Virus record (IMG/VR): IMGVR_UViG_3300025585_000032
Location: 62,001-126,000 of that record
From: a virus
Reading direction: 5' to 3' (one strand)
Length of the DNA: 64,000 bases
Both the position numbers and the translations under genes were made by a program. Below are positions 1 through 10,308 of this stretch, one piece after another. The notes beneath the pieces were generated by a model that worked only from the letters and a program-made list of their open reading frames with translations, was not told the DNA's origin and did no database searches. The number at the start of each line of letters is the position of its first letter. Position 1 is the stretch's first letter.

Positions 1-2
1 AT

Positions 3-1247
3 TCTCTAGTTGGTAGAATTTCAGGATTGACTGTTGTTTATGGTGGTGCAGGATTCACAGTAGATGACAATGTGATCTTTACAGGAACTGGAACAAACGC
101 AAATGCAACGATAGTTACTGTTCTTAGTGACGGGAGTTTTCATCCAAATACATATAATATCAATTCTGATGTTATCAATACATACAATGCAACTGTTATT
201 GGTGCATATAGCAATGGTGCAAGCGGAAATGCAAACACAGCACTTCTACCAACATTGACATTTTTTGCATTATCTGGTCTAGGTCCAATTTCAGCCGTTT
301 CCCTAAACGCTCAAGGAAATGGTTATAATGTTTTGACAACGACGGTTAATGCTACAGGAAATACTTATCTAAGAAATCTTGGTATAATTGGTAGATTGAA
401 GATCAATTCTACAGGTACAGGATATTCAAATGGTAATATTATCACATTTACCAATATTATTGGTGGTTATGGATTTGGTGCAAATGCAACTGTCACAGTA
501 AATGCAACAGGTGCAATTATAGCAACTACGATGACTCCATACTCAAGTGATTCGGGTCATCTAGTTGGTGGTTTTGGATATAGTACAGATGCATTACCTA
601 TCGTTGCTGTATCTGGTTCTGGTTCAGGTGCAAATCTAACGATTGGTGCATTGATAGGAGATGGTGATATCATATCACCAGATACTTTTGCAAATACATC
701 CAATAATGATGGTGATATTATCAAGATTGTTGCTAGAGATTCGACAAATACAAAGTTGCTTGAATTGACAACAAACACTTCAACCTTGATATTCAAGAAT
801 TCTTGGAATCACATAGTTGCAACTTGGGATCTATCTTCAAATTCAAATTGTCATGTATACTTGAATGATATCAATTCAACGAGACTCGACACAATCAATT
901 TCGGTGTAATTGACTATACGGGCGGAAGTAACGTTTCAATTGGTGCTGAAGTAGACTTGAGTCGTGCGTATGATGGTTGCTTGTCCGAAGTTTGGTTTTC
1001 AAATTCACATGTCAATGTTTCAAATGCTACGATAAGAAACTTCTTTATTGGAGCAAATGGTGATCTATTACCAAGTAATATGCTGCAGTCAAATGGATAC
1101 ATGGGTAGAGTGAGTGTAGAGGTCACTCCATCAATCTATCTAAGAAGCAATGCACTTTATGCAAATATCAATAGCGGAATTGCAAATAACTTCACGTTTG
1201 CAAATAATATCACGGATTGCTCAAACTCCTCAAGTACTCCAGCATAA
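3..1247 (+). CDS. Virion protein with LamG-like domain, 5' partial
   Basis: The reading frame is open from the left edge with no stop, so the gene starts outside the window; the first possible internal start is a TTG at 27. The N-terminal half is built of short beta-rich stretches with repeated Gly-Tyr turns (GNGYN, GTGYS) like the module seen in gp8 just downstream. The second half (about residues 230-340) looks like a concanavalin/LamG sandwich: a WNHIVATWD strand, a YLND turn and a DGCLSEVWFS strand. It directly precedes gp8, so it is probably a baseplate or fibre component with a carbohydrate- or protein-binding face. The exact T4 counterpart is not recognisable. Confidence 0.7.
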   Translation, partial: SLVGRISGLTVVYGGAGFTVDDNVIFTGTGTNANATIVTVLSDGSFHPNTYNINSDVINTYNATVIGAYSNGASGNANTALLPTLTFFALSGLGPISAVSLNAQGNGYNVLTTTVNATGNTYLRNLGIIGRLKINSTGTGYSNGNIITFTNIIGGYGFGANATVTVNATGAIIATTMTPYSSDSGHLVGGFGYSTDALPIVAVSGSGSGANLTIGALIGDGDIISPDTFANTSNNDGDIIKIVARDSTNTKLLELTTNTSTLIFKNSWNHIVATWDLSSNSNCHVYLNDINSTRLDTINFGVIDYTGGSNVSIGAEVDLSRAYDGCLSEVWFSNSHVNVSNATIRNFFIGANGDLLPSNMLQSNGYMGRVSVEVTPSIYLRSNALYANINSGIANNFTFANNITDCSNSSSTPA

Positions 1248-1250
1248 ATA
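1243..1250 (+). promoter_or_regulatory. Candidate late promoter, one mismatch (CATAAATA)
   Basis: CATAAATA differs from the T4-type late element TATAAATA at one base and lies 22 bases before the gp8 start, overlapping the end of the upstream gene. Weak on its own; supported only by position. Confidence 0.35.
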
Positions 1251-1272
1251 TGAGTTACAATAGAGTTTTTTA

Positions 1273-2595
1273 ATGACAGCCATAACAACAAGAAATTTAA
1301 GAATCAATTCAGCCGAGCAACTTCTAGAATCGGTCTCAGAACCTGCCGCAACGTATTTGTACGTTGCTTATGGCAAAAATACACCTTGGGCAAATGATTC
1401 TCTTCCCAATACAGCCGTAGATACGACAAGCGACAGAGACGATGTCTGGAGAAACATTATTGGCGGAAAACGAGTTACAGGTAACGATATTACTCTTGCA
1501 ATAAAAAGAGTTAATTGGACAACAAATACAGTATATCAAGCGTATGATGACACTTCAAGCACGCTTTATGATGCCAACACTCAATTTTATGTAATGACAG
1601 ATGACTATAACATCTACAAGTGTCTATACAATAATAATTCAGCAAACTCTACAGTAAAACCAACATATGTTCAAGCAAGTTTCTCAAGCACAGAAGCTGA
1701 TGGATATATTTGGAAATACATGTACACCCTCAATACCAGAGATAGACAAAAATTTCTGACAAATGATTGGATGCCGGTTCGTACATTGACAATTGATGAT
1801 GCATCACAACAGTATGCTGTCGAACAAGCTGCCGTTGATGGTGCAATAGATGTTATTCTTGTCACAAATGGCGGATCAAATTATACAAACACATCAAATG
1901 TTACGGTAACAATTTCTGGTGACGGTAGTGATGCGACAGCAGTTGCATATGTAAATACGATTAGTAACACGATTGCTAATGTCGTTGTAACTACAAGAGG
2001 AACAGGATACACAACCGCAAATGTTACTGTGTCTGGTGGCGGTGGATCAAATGCGTCACTTCGTGCTATAATTGGACCTCAAGGTGGACACGGAAAAGAT
2101 CCTGTTTATGAATTGGGTGGCTCAAACATTCTTATGAGCGTTAGAATTGATGGTGATGAAGATGGAGCATTGATTGCAAACAACGATTATAGACAAGTTA
2201 GTATAATCAAGGATCCATTGATATACAATTCATCAAATGCATTTACAAATACTGTATTTTCACAAACATTGACTTTGTCAATTGCCGGTTCTGGTCCTGA
2301 TTATGTTTCAGACGAATATGTTTATCAGGGTGCGTCTCTCGATTCTGCAACGTTTAGTGCCCGAGTTCTTTCTTGGAATACTTCAACAAACATAATGAAG
2401 GTTACAGAATATACGGGAACACCAACAACAACCACATTGAATGGGCAAGTTTCTGGCGGAAATCGTTTCATAACTTCCATTTCAAATCCAAACTTAAAAA
2501 ATCGTTCTGGACAAGTCATATACATAGACAATATAACACCAGTAACAAGAGTTGATGATCAAGCAGAAATAATGAAGATAGTCATAAAATACTAA
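1273..2595 (+). CDS. 8: Baseplate wedge subunit, gp8-like
   Basis: Resembles T4 gp8 of environmental T4-like phages: an N-terminal YVAYGKNTPW segment, then DDVWRNIIGGKRV and the IKRVNWTTNTVYQAYDD block, followed by YNIYKCLYNN. gp8 is a wedge protein of the contractile-tail baseplate. At 440 residues it is longer than T4 gp8 (334). The extra length includes an inserted beta-rich module at about residues 193-270 with the Gly-Thr-Gly-Tyr turn motif that also occurs in neighbouring genes. It is followed nine bases later by the DUF4815-type protein, in line with a baseplate operon. Family call is from motif recognition; no alignment was run. Confidence 0.82.
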   Translation: MTAITTRNLRINSAEQLLESVSEPAATYLYVAYGKNTPWANDSLPNTAVDTTSDRDDVWRNIIGGKRVTGNDITLAIKRVNWTTNTVYQAYDDTSSTLYDANTQFYVMTDDYNIYKCLYNNNSANSTVKPTYVQASFSSTEADGYIWKYMYTLNTRDRQKFLTNDWMPVRTLTIDDASQQYAVEQAAVDGAIDVILVTNGGSNYTNTSNVTVTISGDGSDATAVAYVNTISNTIANVVVTTRGTGYTTANVTVSGGGGSNASLRAIIGPQGGHGKDPVYELGGSNILMSVRIDGDEDGALIANNDYRQVSIIKDPLIYNSSNAFTNTVFSQTLTLSIAGSGPDYVSDEYVYQGASLDSATFSARVLSWNTSTNIMKVTEYTGTPTTTTLNGQVSGGNRFITSISNPNLKNRSGQVIYIDNITPVTRVDDQAEIMKIVIKY

Positions 2596-2604
2596 GGAAG
2601 TCAG

Positions 2605-5600
2605 ATGACAGATAAGATTGTTCCATCAGAAACCGTATCAACACCATACTATAATGATTATGACGAAACAAAAGATTTCTATAGTGTTTTATTTCGTCCA
2701 GGATTTGCGGTTCAGGCTCGTGAACTAACACAGCTTCAAACAATTCTACAAAAGCAAGTACAGCGCTTTGGTGATCACGTTTTCAAGAATGGTAGCATTG
2801 TAACTGGCGCACAAATTTCAACATCGTTCGCTACTGCTTTAAATCTATCATCTCAATATTCTGGCTCTGACATTACTGTCACAAACTTTGATCGCAAATA
2901 TGTAAACAATACGACAAATACGACTTCAACAATTGCATCCGCATTCGTTCTTAAGACTGAATCTGGCACAACTCCAGTTTTGATGGTCAAGTATATTACC
3001 GGCGATGAGTTTGCAAATGATACGATCAATGCAGCTAACTCTAGTGATTTTGCTGTAGTTTCTGGTCCCCAGGGAACAGGTTCAGTTGCAAGTATTTCAG
3101 AAGGCGTGATGTTTGTTGATGGTTATTTTGCTAGAGTTGCTGATCAAACAATCATTTTGGAAAAATATTCAAAAACACCATCTTATAGAGTTGGTCTAGA
3201 ATTAAACAAGACTATCGTTTCTCCAACTTCAGACACATCTCTTCTTGATCCTGCACTGGAAGCATCGAATTATCAAGCGCCGGGTGCGACAAGATACAAG
3301 TTGGAACTCGTTCTTGCAAAAAGAACACTAACAAGTACTGACGATAGTCAATTCATTGAACTTCTTCGTGTTGAAAATGGTGTGATAAAAAACATCATCA
3401 AATATCCTATCTATTCAGAATTAGAAAAAACATTGGCAAGAAGAACCAATGACGAGTCAGGTAGTTACACTGTACGTCCATTCAATATTCGTCTAAGAGA
3501 TCATGCGAATACGACACCAAATGCTGAATTGTTCACTGTTAGCCTAAGTCCAGGAAAAGCATATGTTCAAGGATTTGAGTATGAATTAGTATCTCAACTA
3601 GACTTGACAAATGAACGTTCTCGCACGACATCAAACGTAAATAATTATCCACTATCATTGAACTATGGTAATTATGTAATTTGTACAAATGCAAATTCAA
3701 CAGGTGGAGCAACAGCAACTGGATTCTTCAAGATTGATGATTCCGGTATTGGTCCACAACTTGTAGACCTGCATTCAGTAATTCGTAGTTCAATTAACAC
3801 CAATAATTCTACTGTATATGCTGCAACAAAAATAGGTACGGCAAGAGTTGTGAGCGTTGACTATGATAGTGCATCAAATACTCAAAATTCACAAACATAT
3901 AATTACAGAGTTTATTTGAATGATTTTACATTTTCAAATGTAACGGGAACCATATTTGCAAATACATCAAATGATAGGATTGTTCTTGCAAATATTGCTA
4001 ATTTAGCAGCTGCACAAACTGTCTCAGCAGTTGCAAATGCATATACTGGTGCAATAATAAGAATTGCAAACGGGTCTCTGTCTGGATTAACAAGAACAAT
4101 CGTGAACTATGACGGTTCAACAAGAACCGCAATCCTAGATTCTAATTTGTCAATGACATCAGTTTCCGCAAATGTAGATCGTTGGTCGATTGATTTCTCG
4201 GCTAAAGATGTTGAAGCATTTGCAAACATCGTCGCCGGAACAACGACAACACCAGTTTCCATTGGTGGTTCGATGGATGTGTCTGCATCAAGTAGAGTTA
4301 CAAATCCATTGACCGCAAATACATCGGGTTCGACGCAGATTACTGACCCAAGATTTAGCAAATATTTGTTTGAACTGCCGCAAAATTATATTGCAACTGG
4401 TATAAGCGATCAGACATACGACTATTTCAAAGTACTTCAAACTGCAGTTCCTTTCACTTCAGGCGTAACTAGCGCAATTAGTGCTGGCGCAGGAGAGGTC
4501 TTCCTTTCAAATGGAACTCAGTCGTCAACCCAAACTCTAGAAAATTTCATTGTCATAATTCGTGACAATCAAGGATCCACAATTGGAGCAAATGGTTCAA
4601 TTCTTCCATTTACGCCAACTGGCGCTTCAATCGTAGTCAACAACGGCGGAACACCAACTGCAACATTTACCGCATATCGTGCAAATACGTTTACTGCAGA
4701 TATTCTTGCAAAGGTTACGATCAATTCTGGCACGAAGATAAACGAAAAGTTAAAAACGTTCATTTCCTCAAACTCTACTCATATTCTGACACAAGGTGGA
4801 ACTGCAAATGCTACATTTGCAAACGTGTCTGTTTATTCAGCAGTGGGTCAGGTTCACTTGTCAAATCCTAATAAGACACCGGGTCTAAAGGATAGTCTAT
4901 ATACTTCAGACGTATATCAAATTGACAAGATTTATGATATTGGAACTGCAGCGTTTACTTCAGGAACCGCATTATCCGCATACACAGATATCACAGCAAG
5001 ATATTCTATTGATACCGGTCAGAGAGACGATCATTATGATCACGGCGGTATCACATTCTTACCAGGATATTCTCCACCTACAGGTAATGTCGTGGTGTGC
5101 TTTAGTTACTTCAAGCACGAATCAGGTAGTAGCGATGGATTGGGCTATTTCTCGGTCGATTCATATCCATTCTATGCAAATATACCACAGTATATAAGTG
5201 CATCTTCTGGCGAAACACACGATTTAAGAGATTGTATCGACTTTAGACCAAGAAGACAAGACAATTCAAATACATCGCCCGGTTATACTCTTCAAAACTT
5301 TAGAATTGGATTACCAAATCAGGAATTCTCTGCCGATTATCAGTACTATTTGGCAAGAAGAGATAAAGTTGTTCTTACAAAAGATAGAGTATTTCAAGTT
5401 ATAAAGGGTGTTCCATCTCTAAATCCAGTCTCACCACGAGAGCCTGAAGGATCAATGGTTCTTTATAACTTGACCGTGCCTCCGTATACAGCAAGTCCTG
5501 CAAACGTAATCATAAAGTTTGTAGAAAACAAGCGTTACACCATGCGAGATATTGGCGCGATTGAAAAGCGTGTTGAAAATCTAGAGTATTATACAGCATT

Positions 5601-7224
5601 GAATCTTCTAGAAAAAGATACCGAAGTCATGTCGATCAAAGATGTCAACGGTCTTGATCGCACAAAGAATGGTATTCTTGTTGATTCATTCAAGGGACAC
5701 TCAATAGGTGATGTAAGAAATCTTGATTATAAGTGTTCTATTGACTTTAGAACAGAAGAATTAAGACCACAAACAAATACAAACGCACATTTCTTGGATT
5801 ATGATTTTTCAACAAGCACCGCAGTTGTTTATAACTCGGGTCTTGTCACTCTTCCATTTACGGAAGAGATCATGATAACTCAAAATGTAGCATCGCAAAC
5901 AGTAACTGTTCAGCCATACTTGTTTGCAAGATTTGTCGGATCTGTATACATGATTCCTGAGTCTGATTGGTACTTTGAAAAGTACGAATTGCCAGATGTC
6001 AATATAAATTACTCGGGTGAAAATGATGGATACTCAAGTCTACAATCTGCTCTCACAGGTGCAGTATCTACGTTTGATACTGAGTTTGGTCATTGGGAAA
6101 CAAGATCAACCGGTGCAGAAATTGTTACATCCGAAGTAAACGAGCAAGGCAGAAACGGTCTTCAAATTTGGGAAAACGGAGTAAATAGAACAACAACAGT
6201 TGGTGGATTCCAAAATGGATTCCTTAGACGTTCATCATTTGATCAAATATCTCAAGTTGTCAATGACCGCGTCGTTAATCTTGGCGTAACACCAATCATG
6301 CGTCAAATTGACATTGACTTTGTCGGAATGTCATTGAAGCCTAGAAAAGTCGTTTATTATTACTTTGACGATGTCAACGTTACGGGTTATGTGCAAAGGG
6401 CAAACGAACTTGTATTTTCTGGTAATAATTTCTTTGATATTGTGAATAGTGAAAAAATTACGTCTGGTGCAAATGCTGCAAACGTGATTCTATCACGAAC
6501 ATTATCTTCAACAAACGTTGCTTATATCACCGATGTCGTAGGAAATGTTCTTGTAGGTCAAACATGGACAGGTGCAAGATCTGCAAATACCGCGACTGTT
6601 GTGTCGTATAGACATTATTCAGGAACAGCAAGAAGTGCAAATTCAACTGCAATAAATCTATCGTTTGATGCGGCAAATACTGATAGTTTTTATGTCGGAA
6701 ATACAATGTATTTTGTTGATGGTCTTGGTGTTGGCGAGTCTTATAGAATCGACTCATATGTCGGCTCAACAAGAACCGCTTCAAACACAGCAGGATTTAC
6801 AACTATACCAGGATCAAATACAAGATATTCGATTGGTAACTCAAAGACAAATGAATTTGGTCAAATTGCAGGTACATTTGTAGTGCCTAAGAATTCAACG
6901 ATCAAGTTTAGAACTGGCGAAAGAAAGTTCAAGATCATTGACGTTGCAAATGGAGTTTCTGCAAATTCAACGACCGTCGGTGAAGGCCGATTCATAGCAC
7001 AGGGTCTACTCGGCGTTTCAATTGGAGTTACAGCAACCAGAGTACCATCACCAACTTATTATCCAAGCGGTTCATATTATTACGATTCTGACGCCATGGG
7101 AGCATCATCTGGACATGGTGGTTTGGGTGATCCTGGTACTATGGGTGGTGGTGGCGGATCATTTGGTCCAGATGGAAACGACGGCTCCGGCGACGGCGCC
7201 GCCGGAGGTGGAATTGGAAATTAA
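2605..7224 (+). CDS. Large DUF4815-type baseplate/fibre protein
   Basis: 1539 residues. The N-terminus (YYNDYDETKDFYSVLFRPGF, then AVQARELTQLQTILQ and FGDHVFKNGSIVTGAQ) is the signature of DUF4815 proteins common in cyanophage-like myoviruses, annotated as virion, baseplate or tail-fibre proteins. The middle is beta-rich with many Asn/Thr/Ser residues; a DLRDCIDFRPRR motif and an EKRVENLEYYTALNLLEKD helix lie in the central region. The last 50 residues are Gly-rich. Downstream, the 7266-8777 gene looks like the part that normally follows in related proteins, so the two may be one functional unit split into two genes. RBS is the AGGAAG at about 2595. Confidence 0.75.
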   Translation: MTDKIVPSETVSTPYYNDYDETKDFYSVLFRPGFAVQARELTQLQTILQKQVQRFGDHVFKNGSIVTGAQISTSFATALNLSSQYSGSDITVTNFDRKYVNNTTNTTSTIASAFVLKTESGTTPVLMVKYITGDEFANDTINAANSSDFAVVSGPQGTGSVASISEGVMFVDGYFARVADQTIILEKYSKTPSYRVGLELNKTIVSPTSDTSLLDPALEASNYQAPGATRYKLELVLAKRTLTSTDDSQFIELLRVENGVIKNIIKYPIYSELEKTLARRTNDESGSYTVRPFNIRLRDHANTTPNAELFTVSLSPGKAYVQGFEYELVSQLDLTNERSRTTSNVNNYPLSLNYGNYVICTNANSTGGATATGFFKIDDSGIGPQLVDLHSVIRSSINTNNSTVYAATKIGTARVVSVDYDSASNTQNSQTYNYRVYLNDFTFSNVTGTIFANTSNDRIVLANIANLAAAQTVSAVANAYTGAIIRIANGSLSGLTRTIVNYDGSTRTAILDSNLSMTSVSANVDRWSIDFSAKDVEAFANIVAGTTTTPVSIGGSMDVSASSRVTNPLTANTSGSTQITDPRFSKYLFELPQNYIATGISDQTYDYFKVLQTAVPFTSGVTSAISAGAGEVFLSNGTQSSTQTLENFIVIIRDNQGSTIGANGSILPFTPTGASIVVNNGGTPTATFTAYRANTFTADILAKVTINSGTKINEKLKTFISSNSTHILTQGGTANATFANVSVYSAVGQVHLSNPNKTPGLKDSLYTSDVYQIDKIYDIGTAAFTSGTALSAYTDITARYSIDTGQRDDHYDHGGITFLPGYSPPTGNVVVCFSYFKHESGSSDGLGYFSVDSYPFYANIPQYISASSGETHDLRDCIDFRPRRQDNSNTSPGYTLQNFRIGLPNQEFSADYQYYLARRDKVVLTKDRVFQVIKGVPSLNPVSPREPEGSMVLYNLTVPPYTASPANVIIKFVENKRYTMRDIGAIEKRVENLEYYTALNLLEKDTEVMSIKDVNGLDRTKNGILVDSFKGHSIGDVRNLDYKCSIDFRTEELRPQTNTNAHFLDYDFSTSTAVVYNSGLVTLPFTEEIMITQNVASQTVTVQPYLFARFVGSVYMIPESDWYFEKYELPDVNINYSGENDGYSSLQSALTGAVSTFDTEFGHWETRSTGAEIVTSEVNEQGRNGLQIWENGVNRTTTVGGFQNGFLRRSSFDQISQVVNDRVVNLGVTPIMRQIDIDFVGMSLKPRKVVYYYFDDVNVTGYVQRANELVFSGNNFFDIVNSEKITSGANAANVILSRTLSSTNVAYITDVVGNVLVGQTWTGARSANTATVVSYRHYSGTARSANSTAINLSFDAANTDSFYVGNTMYFVDGLGVGESYRIDSYVGSTRTASNTAGFTTIPGSNTRYSIGNSKTNEFGQIAGTFVVPKNSTIKFRTGERKFKIIDVANGVSANSTTVGEGRFIAQGLLGVSIGVTATRVPSPTYYPSGSYYYDSDAMGASSGHGGLGDPGTMGGGGGSFGPDGNDGSGDGAAGGGIGN

Positions 7225-7265
7225 TAAAGATATTTACAAATTAGATTGAACAGGAAAAATAAAAA

Positions 7266-8777
7266 ATGCCAGCATTAGTAGCACAAACATTTTCTATAGA
7301 CGCATTTCTCTATCGTGAAGGCGTGTTTCTATCTAGTGTCGATCTATTTTTTGTCAATAAGGATTCCTCAGGCATTCTTCCCATCGAAGTTCAATTACGA
7401 CCAACAAGAAATGGATTTCCTCTTTCTAGTTACGCAATTCCAAATTCGCGTGTTTCGATTGATGCAATTCGTGTAAATACATCTGATTTGCCTGATACGA
7501 CAGATCCTGATACAGCAACAACATTTAAATTTCCTGCTCCAGTTTATCTTGAGCCAGGGGGTGAATATGCACTTGTAGTCTATTCTGATAGTCCTGAGTA
7601 TGTTCTTCACTCCGCTAAAATTGGCACACCAATTCTTGGAACAGATAGACTTGTCTCTAAACAGCCAGCATCAGGTGTGTTATTCAAGCCGCAAAATGCT
7701 TCACAATGGGTTCCTTTTGCAGATGAAGACTTGATGTATGTTCTTCGTAAATGCGTATTTACGACAGGTAGTACTGGAACTGCAATCTTCAATGTTCGTG
7801 CACCATCTTCAAATGTTGAAATGGATGCAATGTATGTTAGAACCGATCAAGTAAAATTTGCAACTTCTAGTGTTGATTACGCATATAAAGCAACATTGAA
7901 ATCAACAGGAACTCTTGATTCTTCTTACACATCCTTTCTAACAAACAAAGACTATGAGTTCATTGATGGTTTTGGTCGCAGAAGAATTGATGTAAATAGA
8001 TCAGATCAGTTTGTTCTCAAGTCTGAAATGTCAACATTAAATGAAGACGTTTCTCCATATGTTGACGTACAGAGAGCGGGTTTGTTTACGATTGAAAACA
8101 TCATCAACAATGCAAATCTATCAAATGCAGTTGTAGTCGTTACCGACGGTGGCGCAGGTCATAATCTATCAAATAGCATGACTGTAACAATCTCTGGTGG
8201 GAATGGAAGCGGAGCGACAGCAGTTGCAAACGTCACACCTTCCGGAACAATTGATAGGATCTATATTACCAGCTTTGGTTCAGGATATACAGAAACACCA
8301 ACAATCACAATAGAAAATGCATTTGCAACAAGAAATGCATCTGCCATCATCTTGGGTGAGACCAGAAGTTCTGGTGGTAATTATCTTGCTCGCTATATTA
8401 GCCGTCGTGTTACCTTAAATGACGGTTTTGAATCAAGTGATCTTCGAGTATTCTTGACTGCATACAAGCCTCCAGCTACAGGTATTGAGGTATATTACAA
8501 GATACTAAATGCCGATGATTCGGATGATTTTGATACGAAACCATATACAAGAATGTTACAATACACACCATCTGGAGTAACATCCACAAACTACAATGAT
8601 TATATTGAATATGAATATCGTCCATCGTTGAACACGGATTCAATTCTTTATACAAGTGGAACTACAACGTATGATACCTTCAAATATTTTGCGATAAAAA
8701 TCGTGCTAAGTAGTTCGGATACAACACTTGTGCCTAAAGTTCGTGACATGAGAGCAATTGCTCTACCAGCAGGATGA
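7266..8777 (+). CDS. Virion protein, likely partner of the DUF4815 protein
   Basis: 503 residues. Opens with a secretion-free beta-rich domain containing FLSSVDLFFVNKDSSG, PVYLEPGGEYALVVYS and a GVLFKPQNASQW segment. As I remember them, large cyanophage tail proteins carry these blocks within a single long polypeptide after DUF4815. A beta module with GSGYTETPTITI at about residues 285-365 matches the insert type seen in gp8. The C-terminal domain (from about residue 370) is another beta-sandwich. It probably forms part of the baseplate periphery or a fibre attachment. Starts 41 bases after the upstream gene with an AGGAA Shine-Dalgarno. Confidence 0.65.
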   Translation: MPALVAQTFSIDAFLYREGVFLSSVDLFFVNKDSSGILPIEVQLRPTRNGFPLSSYAIPNSRVSIDAIRVNTSDLPDTTDPDTATTFKFPAPVYLEPGGEYALVVYSDSPEYVLHSAKIGTPILGTDRLVSKQPASGVLFKPQNASQWVPFADEDLMYVLRKCVFTTGSTGTAIFNVRAPSSNVEMDAMYVRTDQVKFATSSVDYAYKATLKSTGTLDSSYTSFLTNKDYEFIDGFGRRRIDVNRSDQFVLKSEMSTLNEDVSPYVDVQRAGLFTIENIINNANLSNAVVVVTDGGAGHNLSNSMTVTISGGNGSGATAVANVTPSGTIDRIYITSFGSGYTETPTITIENAFATRNASAIILGETRSSGGNYLARYISRRVTLNDGFESSDLRVFLTAYKPPATGIEVYYKILNADDSDDFDTKPYTRMLQYTPSGVTSTNYNDYIEYEYRPSLNTDSILYTSGTTTYDTFKYFAIKIVLSSSDTTLVPKVRDMRAIALPAG

Positions 8778-8778
8778 T

Positions 8779-8988
8779 ATGACAAAAGTCAAAATTACAG
8801 ATACTCAATATGTCCGCGATATTCATTCAAAAGCCATTTTGAATACAAATAAGGCGCAACTTGATGAATACAAGGTAAAGAAGAACATGATGGCCAAAGT
8901 CAATGAAATAAATACATTAAAGCAAGAAGTTTCTGAAATCAAGGATACCATGAACAAGATACTAGCATTGTTGTCGGAGAACAAATAA
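8779..8988 (+). CDS. Small coiled-coil protein
   Basis: 69 residues. The ATG at 8779 follows the previous stop by one base, and an in-frame TTG at 8758 inside the upstream gene is less likely. The C-terminal half (VNEINTLKQEVSEIKDTMNK) has heptad spacing of hydrophobic residues and should form a coiled coil. The stop overlaps the next start (AATAATGG), so translation is probably coupled to the collar fibre gene. Function unknown; a linker or trimerisation helper in the fibre region is possible. Confidence 0.6.
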   Translation: MTKVKITDTQYVRDIHSKAILNTNKAQLDEYKVKKNMMAKVNEINTLKQEVSEIKDTMNKILALLSENK

Positions 8989-9875
8989 TGGCAGTCAGTA
9001 ATGTTGCATTGACAAATACTTTTGATCAATGGAGATTGGTTACCAATCAACTTGCTGTCATTGCAAATGACATCCTCGATGATGGTCGTCAAACATATCG
9101 CAACTTGATTGCAAATGTTGCAACGTCAAATACCGTTGTTTCAAACGTCGTTACAATTTCGGCGATGAATGTTGAACCAACAATTATCGCAGCCTTTGCA
9201 AAGGCTAATGCCGCAAACGTTGCATTTGATGTTGCTAATGCTGGATTTAACAAAGCAAATACTGCTGCATCAATAGGTTCTGCGGCTTTTGACAAGGCAA
9301 ACACTGCTAATGTTGTTGGATCTGGTGCATTTGACAAGGCAAATAGTGCGAATGTTGTAGCAGTCTCCGCGTTCAATGCAGCAAATACAGGTACACCTGC
9401 GGGCGTCATAATGCCTTATGCGGGATCATCTGAACCATCTGGTTGGTTGTTCTGTTCCGGTAATGCTGTTTCCAGAACAACATATTCTGGACTATTTTCT
9501 GCAATTGGAACAACATATGGTCCAGGAGATAATTCAACGACATTCAATCTACCCGATCTTCGTGGTCGTGTAATTGCTGGTCGAGACGACATGGGCGGCA
9601 CTGCAGCATTGCGTGTTACTGATTCTGGCTCAAATGCAAATAGTGGCATTGCTGGAACTACGCTTGGTGCAAATGGCGGTACACAGACACACATACTAAC
9701 AACAGCTCAGCTGCCTACGTTTAACATGAGAAGCACTACAGCCACAAGTTCTCCTGCACATGGTGATTTTGCACCATTCCCTGTTGCTGATGATGTAAAT
9801 GTCACAGTCGGTGAAAATTATCCACACTTGAATATGCAGCCAACAATAATTCTCAATTACATAATTAAAACATAA
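8988..9875 (+). CDS. Tail-collar fibre protein (gp12 / microcystin-dependent type)
   Basis: 295 residues. The N-terminus (SNVALTNTFDQWRLVTNQL) is shared with the fibre at 10309 and probably docks to the same site. Residues about 60-140 are alanine/asparagine repeats of the AFDKAN type. The C-terminal part has the phage tail-collar domain: GVIMPYAGSSEPSGWLFCSG, then FNLPDLRGRVIAGRDDMGG, and a GGTQTHILTTAQLP segment. This domain occurs in T4 gp12 and in microcystin-dependent proteins, where it folds into a trimeric adhesin tip that binds the host surface. It is probably one of the phage's receptor-binding fibres. Confidence 0.8.
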   Translation: MAVSNVALTNTFDQWRLVTNQLAVIANDILDDGRQTYRNLIANVATSNTVVSNVVTISAMNVEPTIIAAFAKANAANVAFDVANAGFNKANTAASIGSAAFDKANTANVVGSGAFDKANSANVVAVSAFNAANTGTPAGVIMPYAGSSEPSGWLFCSGNAVSRTTYSGLFSAIGTTYGPGDNSTTFNLPDLRGRVIAGRDDMGGTAALRVTDSGSNANSGIAGTTLGANGGTQTHILTTAQLPTFNMRSTTATSSPAHGDFAPFPVADDVNVTVGENYPHLNMQPTIILNYIIKT

Positions 9876-9886
9876 CGGAAATTTAA

Positions 9887-10294
9887 ATGTCAAATAGCAC
9901 TCAATTTGAAGCCGAAAAACACAAAAAATTTGCTCTTTTAGTTAGTGAATTTACTTTTGGGTTTTCACACAAAGATTTTTTGTGTGATGGTGTAACATAT
10001 TGTTTTAGTCTACACGAATTTGCACATCTACTTATAGGCTATATCGGTGGTGTTCAAACATTTCCTGTTAGAACACATGACGGAACATTGCTGACATTAA
10101 ATAGACAGCAGCTTGAAAAACTATTTGGTGCAGCATACATGAACGTACTAAAGCAGAGAGATATTGAATTTGCAGCAAATTATAAAAAATGGATTGATTG
10201 CGAGACAATTGAAGATCTGAATAATTTGAATCCAAAAGAAGGATGGAGTTATAGATCAGTCGCACTTGAAGCCTATGAGAATGCTAAAAAATAA
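9887..10294 (+). CDS. Small protein of the fibre cluster, possible fibre chaperone
   Basis: 135 residues, not securely recognised. It has no membrane segment and no repeats. The C-terminal half (LNRQQLEKLFGAAYMNVLKQRDI, split here only for description) is helical and recalls the helical DUF4376-type region of tail-fibre assembly proteins, but the match is loose. It sits alone between two fibre genes, in the position typical of dedicated fibre chaperones. RBS ACGGAAAT. An accessory fibre subunit is the alternative. Confidence 0.4.
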   Translation: MSNSTQFEAEKHKKFALLVSEFTFGFSHKDFLCDGVTYCFSLHEFAHLLIGYIGGVQTFPVRTHDGTLLTLNRQQLEKLFGAAYMNVLKQRDIEFAANYKKWIDCETIEDLNNLNPKEGWSYRSVALEAYENAKK

Positions 10295-10308
10295 CGGAGT
10301 CGATTTAG

